Assembly (NCBI GenBank): GCA_937901285.1
Contig: CALCHI010000516.1
Span: forward strand, 1 to 19,670
DNA: 19,670 bases
Reading direction: 5' to 3'
Source of the DNA: UBA8437 sp003445035
GTDB taxonomy: Bacteria; Planctomycetota; Planctomycetia; Planctomycetales; Planctomycetaceae
The position numbers and the translations under genes were made by a program. The notes under the pieces were generated by a model. The model had not been told where the DNA came from. It searched no databases and saw only the letters and a list, made by a program, of their open reading frames with translations. Shown here piece by piece: positions 15,143 through 19,670 of this stretch. Numbering within the stretch: position 1 is the first letter of the stretch; every line of letters begins with the position of its first letter.

Positions 15143-16084
15143 ATGACGACGTGCATTCCCCCCGATGTGCTGAGGCGGTGCCTGGTCCTGGCCGGGCCGA
15201 CGGCCTGTGGCAAGACGGGACTGTCGCTTGAGTGGTCCGAAGTGGTCGGCGGCGAGATCGTCGCGATGGACTCGATGTCGCTTTACCGGGGAATGGACAT
15301 CGGCACGGCCAAGGCGACATCAGCCGAACGAGCCCGCGTCCCTCATCACCTGCTCGACATCCTCGACCCGCACCAGGACTTCAGCCTGGCCGATTACGTG
15401 TCCGCCGCGGCAAAGGCGTGCCAGCAGATCATCGACAACCGACGCGTGCCACTGTTCGTCGGCGGCACGGGACTCTATCTCCGCGGACTTCTGCGAGGGG
15501 TTTTTGACGGCCCGCCGGCTGACTGGACGATCCGGAAACGGCTCGAGGGTGACGCGGCCGAACAGCCGGAAGGATGGCTCCTCGCGCAACTCGAGAAAGT
15601 CGACCCCGACACCGCGGCCCGACTCCATGCCCACGACACCCGTCGATTGGTGAGGGCGCTGGAGGTCTTCGAGTTGACCGGGCAGCCTCTGTCGGCACAG
15701 CAAGACGAGGGACCGGCCGACAACGACGTGCGACCACAACAGGTCACGTGGTTGTCACCCCCCAGGGAGTGGCTCTACGAGCGGATCAATCGGCGGGTGG
15801 AGGACATGCTCGCGGACGGGCTGGTCGAGGAGGTCCGTGGACTGCTCGACAGCGAACCGCCACCGGGCCGTACCGCACGACAGGCCCTGGGATACAAGGA
15901 GATCATCGATCACCTCGAAGGGCGTGCCTCGCTGGAAGAGGCCGTCGATACGATCAAACGGCACACGAGACGATTCGCCCGCAAACAGACCACGTGGTTC
16001 CGCAACCTCGAGGAATGCCGGGAAATGGAGATCCACGGGACGGAAAGTCCGGGAGAACTGGTCGAGCGTTTGGCCGCAGGCTGA
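15143..16084 (+). CDS. miaA: tRNA dimethylallyltransferase
   Basis: MiaA adds a dimethylallyl group to N6 of A37 in tRNAs that read codons starting with U, supporting decoding fidelity in the cytosol. The 313-residue length is typical. Motifs in order: P-loop GPTACGKT (18-25); DSMSLYRGMDIGTAK (43-57), where Asp43 and Ser44 sit in the active site; GGTGLYL (107-113); DTRRLVRALEVFELTG (165-180); QALGYKE (247-253); and RRFARKQTTWFRN (276-288). An in-frame TGA at 15110-15112 excludes an upstream ATG, so ATG 15143 is used although only a weak GGAA precedes it. The strong AGGAGG at 15091-15096 is not in register to serve this start. The gene converges with the LTxxQ gene across a shared terminator. 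Confidence 0.96.
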   Translation: MTTCIPPDVLRRCLVLAGPTACGKTGLSLEWSEVVGGEIVAMDSMSLYRGMDIGTAKATSAERARVPHHLLDILDPHQDFSLADYVSAAAKACQQIIDNRRVPLFVGGTGLYLRGLLRGVFDGPPADWTIRKRLEGDAAEQPEGWLLAQLEKVDPDTAARLHAHDTRRLVRALEVFELTGQPLSAQQDEGPADNDVRPQQVTWLSPPREWLYERINRRVEDMLADGLVEEVRGLLDSEPPPGRTARQALGYKEIIDHLEGRASLEEAVDTIKRHTRRFARKQTTWFRNLEECREMEIHGTESPGELVERLAAG

Positions 16085-16094
16085 CACCTCAAAC

Positions 16095-16135
16095 AAAAAA
16101 AGGGCCGGTCCCACACCATCGGTGGAACCGGCCCT
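16095..16135 (-). terminator. Intrinsic terminator between miaA and the LTxxQ gene
   Basis: AGGGCCGGT (16101-16109) and ACCGGCCCT (16127-16135) form a perfect 9-bp stem, extended inward by four more pairs after one mismatch, leaving a 7-nt loop. On the minus strand the stem is followed directly by seven T (A-run 16095-16101), a canonical terminator for the gene ending at 16154. The same hairpin may also stop miaA transcripts, but without a T-tract on that side. Confidence 0.85.
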
Positions 16136-16153
16136 CGTACGCTCAAACGCCAA

Positions 16154-16663
16154 TCAGGCGTCCTTTTTCTTCTTCTTCTTCTTCTTGCCCTTCTTCTTCT
16201 TGGGCAACTTGGCCTTCTGCTCGTCGGTCAGAATCTCGACGAACTTGGCCCTGGCAGCTTTCTGGACATCCTGCCGCTTCTTGGTCAGTTCCTTCATCTT
16301 CGCCTTCTGGTCGTCGGTAAGGTTCAAGGCAGCCTGGATCGCTGCGTTCCTCGCCTTACCCTTCACGCCATCGGCCTTCGCCTTCTTGTTCGCGGCATTA
16401 CGAGCTTGCCGCTGTTCCTTGGAGATCACTCCGTTGACCGCCTTCTGGACCTCGGCCAACTTCGGACCGAATTCCTTGTTGATCTCAGCAACCTGCTTCT
16501 TCTGATCGTCGGTCAACGTGATGCTCTTGGGCACCCTGACCGCGACAGGCGCCTTGCGGCCCTTCTTCTTCTTCTTCTTCTTCTTTTCCTCGGCTGCCAT
16601 GGCCGGCATTGCCAGCACAACAGCGAGTGTCAGGACCAAAAGTCCTTGCAGTGTCCGCTTCAT
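16154..16663 (-). CDS. Secreted LTxxQ-motif (Spy/CpxP-like) protein with polylysine tracts
   Basis: A 169-residue exported, very basic protein. A signal peptide (MKRTLQGLLVLTLAVVLAMPAMA, about 1-23) is followed by eight lysines in a row (27-34), and the C-terminus is another Lys-rich tail (155-167). Between them are LTxxQ-type motifs: LTDDQ at 50, ISKEQ at 80, LTDDQ at 115 and LTDEQ at 145. The block 50-84 aligns without gaps to 115-149, so the helical unit is duplicated. Spy and CpxP are periplasmic chaperone or stress-sensing proteins with this motif, so an envelope role is likely, though planctomycete versions are uncharacterised. Polylysine could bind polyanions or cell-wall polymers. ATG 16663 is chosen for its signal peptide and the AGAGGA about 8 nt upstream; the frame opens further to 16750 without support. 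It follows DUF1501 but lies beyond a terminator. Confidence 0.88.
   Translation of the reverse strand: MKRTLQGLLVLTLAVVLAMPAMAAEEKKKKKKKKGRKAPVAVRVPKSITLTDDQKKQVAEINKEFGPKLAEVQKAVNGVISKEQRQARNAANKKAKADGVKGKARNAAIQAALNLTDDQKAKMKELTKKRQDVQKAARAKFVEILTDEQKAKLPKKKKGKKKKKKKKDA
16169..16201. repeat. CTT microsatellite coding the C-terminal polylysine
   Basis: Six CTT units (16169-16186) and four more (16190-16201), split by GCC, read as AAG lysine codons on the minus strand. Gain or loss of units would keep the frame and change only tail length. Confidence 0.85.
16562..16585. repeat. CTT microsatellite coding the N-terminal polylysine
   Basis: Eight perfect CTT units encode the Lys8 run just after the signal peptide of the LTxxQ protein. 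Use of AAG alone, with no AAA, makes the tract slippage-prone but always in frame. Confidence 0.88.
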
Positions 16664-16707
16664 GATCAGTTCCTCTCGGTGTGAATCGGGCCGTGTGACC
16701 CTACTGT

Positions 16708-16735
16708 AAAAAAATCGAGCCGCCCCAATGGCTCG
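16708..16735 (-). terminator. Intrinsic terminator just after the DUF1501 gene
   Basis: On the minus strand CGAGCC (16735-16730), an 8-nt loop and GGCTCG (16721-16716) form a GC-rich 6-bp stem, followed by A and seven T (16714-16708). It starts 7 nt beyond the DUF1501 stop codon. The stem is short but the layout is canonical, so the LTxxQ gene is probably transcribed largely on its own or by read-through. Confidence 0.7.
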
Positions 16736-16742
16736 GAATCCG

Positions 16743-18047
16743 CTACGCAAACAACTTGTCGATCACCGCTCCGTCACGAACGATCATAACCGGTCGTCCG
16801 GTCTTGGTGTGATACTCCTTGGTGTGGTCGATGCCGAGGTTGTGATAGAACGACGCGGCGGCGTCCGACGGGGAAATGGCCTCGTTCGCCGGACCGGTTG
16901 CCTTGTCATCGCTCGCACCGATCACCTGGCCGCCCTTGACGCCTCCGCCGGCCATCAACATGGTCATGCACCGCGGATAGTGGTCGCGGCCGCCCGGTGT
17001 GGTTTTGTTGTTGATCTTCGGCGTCCGCCCGAACTCGCCGGTCACGAACACCGCCGTCCGCTCGAGCAGTCCCCGCTGTTCCAGGTCCCCGAGCATCGCG
17101 GCCACGGCCTGGTCGAAGGGGGGCAGCAACTTGTCCTTCAGTTTCGGGAAGTTGTCGCGGTGAGTGTCCCAGCCGCCGGTCGAAACGGTGACGAAACGCA
17201 CGCCGCTTTCGACGAGCCGGGTGGCCAACAGGCAGCTCTGTCCGAACGGCGATTCGCCGTAAGTCTCGGACCGGGCAGCCGGCTCCTTGCCGATGTCGAA
17301 CGCCTCGCGGGCCTTCTTCGATGTGATCATCGAGTAGGCCTGCCGGCTGAACTTGTCGAGACCATCCAGCAGTTGGTTGTCCTTTTCGATGCTCGAGAAA
17401 GTGGTGTCGAGATCCTTCAGAAGCCCCTGCCGCTTCTCGACGTCGGTGATCGTCAGGCCGTTGGCCAGGGCGATCCCGCGGACGGTGAACGGGCGCCCCT
17501 TCTTCGGGGTCTCCCCGGTGTTCAGCGGAGCGTACTTGACGCCCAGGAACCCGGCCTTCTGGCGGGTGTTGGGAATCGCCACGAACCCGGGCATGTCAAT
17601 CGAGCCGGGACGCTCCTTGGTCACCACCGCTCCGTAACCCGGATACTCCAGTGACGCCAACGGCCGCGTGCCGGTGTTGATGTACTCCTGCCCCAGGCGA
17701 TGAGCCCCCAGGGTGTGGCTGACGCCTCGCAGGATCGTGTACTTGTCGGCACACGTGGCCAGTTTCGGCAGGTGCTCGCTGATCTCGATCCCCTCGACGT
17801 TGGTCTGGATCGGGTTGAACAGGCCGCGGTATTCCTCGGGCGCGTTCGGCTTCAGGTCGAACGTGTCCATGTGCGAGGGACCACCCGGCAGGTTGACGAA
17901 GATCGCCGAGGTCGCCTGACCGGTCTGAACAGCGCCGGCCGAGGCCAGGCGGAGATAGCTCGAGAGACCGAGACCGGTCGTGCCCAGCACGCCGACCTTC
18001 AGAAAATCTCTCCGCTTCACGCCGTCGCAGGTTGTGTGCAAAGCCAT
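16743..18047 (-). CDS. DUF1501 domain protein with Tat signal
   Basis: A 434-residue protein of the DUF1501 family, greatly expanded in planctomycetes and of unproven function; its fold is related to the alkaline phosphatase/sulfatase superfamily. The N-terminus carries a twin-arginine signal, KRRDFLKVG (11-19), followed by a hydrophobic stretch VLGTTGLGLSSYLRLASA, so it is probably exported folded. Family motifs seen are FVNLPGGPSHMDTFDLKP (50-67), ILRGVSHTLGAHRLGQEYINTG, and near the C-terminus VFVTGEFGRTPKIN, GGRDHYPRCMTMLMAGGGVKGG and GASD. The Asp and His residues in PSHMDTFD and GRDHYP could bind metal. I chose ATG 18047, directly ahead of the Tat signal, with AAGGA 9 nt upstream; the frame is open to 18119. 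It lies 87 nt downstream of the DUF1553 gene, the standard pairing in these bacteria, and a terminator follows. Confidence 0.92.
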   Translation of the reverse strand: MALHTTCDGVKRRDFLKVGVLGTTGLGLSSYLRLASAGAVQTGQATSAIFVNLPGGPSHMDTFDLKPNAPEEYRGLFNPIQTNVEGIEISEHLPKLATCADKYTILRGVSHTLGAHRLGQEYINTGTRPLASLEYPGYGAVVTKERPGSIDMPGFVAIPNTRQKAGFLGVKYAPLNTGETPKKGRPFTVRGIALANGLTITDVEKRQGLLKDLDTTFSSIEKDNQLLDGLDKFSRQAYSMITSKKAREAFDIGKEPAARSETYGESPFGQSCLLATRLVESGVRFVTVSTGGWDTHRDNFPKLKDKLLPPFDQAVAAMLGDLEQRGLLERTAVFVTGEFGRTPKINNKTTPGGRDHYPRCMTMLMAGGGVKGGQVIGASDDKATGPANEAISPSDAAASFYHNLGIDHTKEYHTKTGRPVMIVRDGAVIDKLFA

Positions 18048-18134
18048 CGTTGTCGTCCTTCCGTTCCCGATTCCGGGATGAGTTCCGTTTGTGGTCCTGG
18101 TTACCGTCGCCTGGGCCAATCGGCCTCGCGGCGG

Positions 18135-19670
18135 CTAGTGGTTGACGATGAATTCCTTGGTGTTGAGCAGTGCCCAGAGCAGATCCCGCAGCCCCTGGGT
18201 GGTGTCTTCGGCCCCCTCGATGTATCCCCGCGAACGGGACAGTTCCCGATCGTCGGGATATCGACTGAGCGTTCTCAGGAACGCCTGCTTGACGATGGCG
18301 GTCGAATCCAGGTCAGCCACCTTTTCGCCGGCCGTCTTGGACACCGGGCGATTGCGGGTCAGCCGGGCCAGGTCCGACTGCAGGTCACGGACCCGCTCGC
18401 CCAGGATCTGGATCTTCTTCCGGTCCTTGGCCTTGCGAGCCGCCGCCTGCTCCCGGCGGAGCCCCTGCAGCTTCTTGCTCAGCTTCTGCATCTGGGGAGT
18501 CGCCTTCCTGCGTGATTGACGCACCGGCTTGATCCCCAGTTGCCCGGTGACCTGGCTGATCCAGCCCTCGCGGTTCGAGGTGATCAACTGCAGCGTGTCG
18601 CTGTCATTCTGCAAGAAGACGGTCTGCAACAGGCTTGGCTCGTTCGAGCGATCACAGTCGCAGTTGCTTTCCCGTGTCGAGCGGCCGAAGACCGACAGGG
18701 CGTAGCCGGGTCCCTTGCGGGCGTTGAGTCGCCGACCGGACCCGGCGATCGCGATCGCCCGTCCCTCGAGTTCCTGCTTCATCTCCTGGCCACGTTCGTC
18801 CGAAGCGGTCGCCTGCTGGATCGCGTCGTAGGCCACCTCGGCCGGCATGCGGCGAGGGATCGAATGGCTGAAGTTGCGGTCGTCGTGCCGGTTGGTCTCG
18901 TTGGGTTTCCAACTGAGCTGGTAAGTGCGGCTCGAAATGATCTCGCGGTGCAGCCACTTCATGTCGTAGCCGTTCTCGATGAAGGCCGCCGCCAGGTAGT
19001 CCAGCAACGGTTTGTTGCTGGGCGGGTTGGCCAGGCTGTGATCATCGGGGGGATCGACAATGCCGACGTTGAAGTAGCTGGCCCAGACACGATTGACGAA
19101 TGCCCGGGCGAACAGGCGGTTGTCCTTGCGACGCAGCCAGTCCATCAACGGCGTACGAACGTCGTCAAACTTCGTGAGGTCGACCTGCTCGTCGCCCAGC
19201 AGCCTGGCCGACGAAGCCACGCGTCCCGAATTGCGACGCTTGCCGTTCTGGGCGAGCCGTTTCTGACGCTTCTTCAGCCTGGCAATCGCCTCCTGAACCT
19301 GTTTGATCTGAGCGGGCTTGCCATTGTCGGCCTTGAGCTCCTTGAGCCTCTGTTGCTGCTTGGCGAGCTGCTGCCTGATCTGCCTGGCTGCCTTGCCACC
19401 GGCGTTCTTGTTCTTCTTCTTGTTCTTGGAAGAGGCCTGCTTGGGCGAAATGACGTAGACCTCCTGGAACGGCACCGTCTTGCCTTCGAGCAGGGCCGCA
19501 CCGACTGCCTTCCGCGCCTGGCCGCCCTTCTTGTCACCAAGGTTCAGCGCCGCCATCAGCTCGTTGTACTCGGTCCGCGTCTTCGGATTGGTCCCGAAAT
19601 TGACACCGGTGAAGAAGCCCTGGAACTGGACAAAGTCGTCCTTGGTCCACTGGTCGAAGGGGTGCTTGTG
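18135..19670 (-). CDS. DUF1549/DUF1553 domain protein (C-terminal part, continues beyond window)
   Basis: The frame stays open to the last base of the window, so the 511 residues seen are the C-terminal portion of a larger protein. At the edge, HKHPFDQWTKDDFVQFQGFF is the end of the DUF1549 domain, whose HxHPFD normally follows a Cys-x-x-Cys and resembles a heme-binding motif. Then comes a Lys/Gln-rich coiled coil (19227-19439), followed by DUF1553: RLFARAFVNRVWASYFNVGIV, PPDDHSLANPPSN, YDMKWLHREIISSRTYQLS, RRMPAEVAYDAI, CDCDRSNEPSLLQ and a C-terminal LWALLNTKEFIVNH. A second basic coiled coil is inserted at 18348-18521. Full-length planctomycete relatives often begin with a signal peptide and a cytochrome c-like domain and sit beside DUF1501, as here. 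A role in extracellular oxidation of polymers has been guessed but not shown. Confidence 0.93.
   Translation of the reverse strand, partial: HKHPFDQWTKDDFVQFQGFFTGVNFGTNPKTRTEYNELMAALNLGDKKGGQARKAVGAALLEGKTVPFQEVYVISPKQASSKNKKKNKNAGGKAARQIRQQLAKQQQRLKELKADNGKPAQIKQVQEAIARLKKRQKRLAQNGKRRNSGRVASSARLLGDEQVDLTKFDDVRTPLMDWLRRKDNRLFARAFVNRVWASYFNVGIVDPPDDHSLANPPSNKPLLDYLAAAFIENGYDMKWLHREIISSRTYQLSWKPNETNRHDDRNFSHSIPRRMPAEVAYDAIQQATASDERGQEMKQELEGRAIAIAGSGRRLNARKGPGYALSVFGRSTRESNCDCDRSNEPSLLQTVFLQNDSDTLQLITSNREGWISQVTGQLGIKPVRQSRRKATPQMQKLSKKLQGLRREQAAARKAKDRKKIQILGERVRDLQSDLARLTRNRPVSKTAGEKVADLDSTAIVKQAFLRTLSRYPDDRELSRSRGYIEGAEDTTQGLRDLLWALLNTKEFIVNH

Noticed and set aside
15022..15213. N-terminal extension of the SRPBCC gene
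   Set aside because: The extension overlaps the start of miaA and looks like translated non-coding sequence; the fold begins at MPTFEARV.
16160..16203. CTT-rich repeats as a possible CRISPR or other repeat array
   Set aside because: They are trinucleotide runs inside a coding region that encode lysines, with no spacers.

Overview
The window (about 60% GC by eye) looks like a chromosomal segment from a planctomycete. The diagnostic evidence is a DUF1549/DUF1553 protein next to a Tat-exported DUF1501 protein, a secreted protein with an LEPR-XLL-type N-terminal motif (LECRTLLSA), and lysine-rich LTxxQ secreted proteins. I see no tRNA, rRNA, CRISPR array, insertion sequence or phage gene. Thirteen protein genes fill the window, and every gap between genes is under 300 bases.

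Layout. (1) 3-5549 (+): a giant AAA+ ATPase of the DUF3686 'DNA repair ATPase' type, possibly missing a few N-terminal residues at the window edge. (2) 5673-6032 (-) and 6312-6614 (+): two small divergent hypothetical genes; the first has a good sigma-70-like promoter. (3) 6611-10009 (-): a probable metabolic operon of an MqnD-type menaquinone enzyme, an SDR oxidoreductase and L-aspartate oxidase (nadB). nadB runs into the small gene before it with overlapping stop codons, and the sdr-nadB gap holds two hairpins. (4) 10176-12077 (+): an ABC-F ATPase, divergent from mqnD across a promoter region with two overlapping inverted repeats, ending near a 12-bp hairpin. (5) 12289-13902 (-): a gene pair for exported proteins, an LEPR-XLL protein with a papain-like (NlpC/P60 or DUF4105-like) H...NC core and a small signal-anchored protein of unknown function. 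(6) 14192-15021 (-): an SRPBCC-fold protein translationally coupled (ATGA) to a small two-helix membrane protein. (7) 15143-16084 (+): miaA. (8) 16154-19670 (-): a planctomycete 'secretome' cluster of DUF1549/DUF1553 (running off the right edge), DUF1501 and a duplicated LTxxQ (Spy/CpxP-like) protein with polylysine tracts. Intrinsic terminators follow DUF1501 and the LTxxQ gene.

How the genes fit together. NadB and MqnD suggest de novo NAD synthesis and futalosine-pathway menaquinone synthesis. MiaA and the ABC-F protein act in translation. The DUF1553, DUF1501, LTxxQ, LEPR-XLL and small anchored proteins belong to the planctomycete envelope or exported complement, whose functions are mostly unknown. 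The most unusual items are the giant ATPase with a triplicated amphipathic motif in its acidic tail, and the LEPR-XLL papain-like protein with its small partner. I found no complete, clearly new multi-gene system that I could defend from sequence alone.
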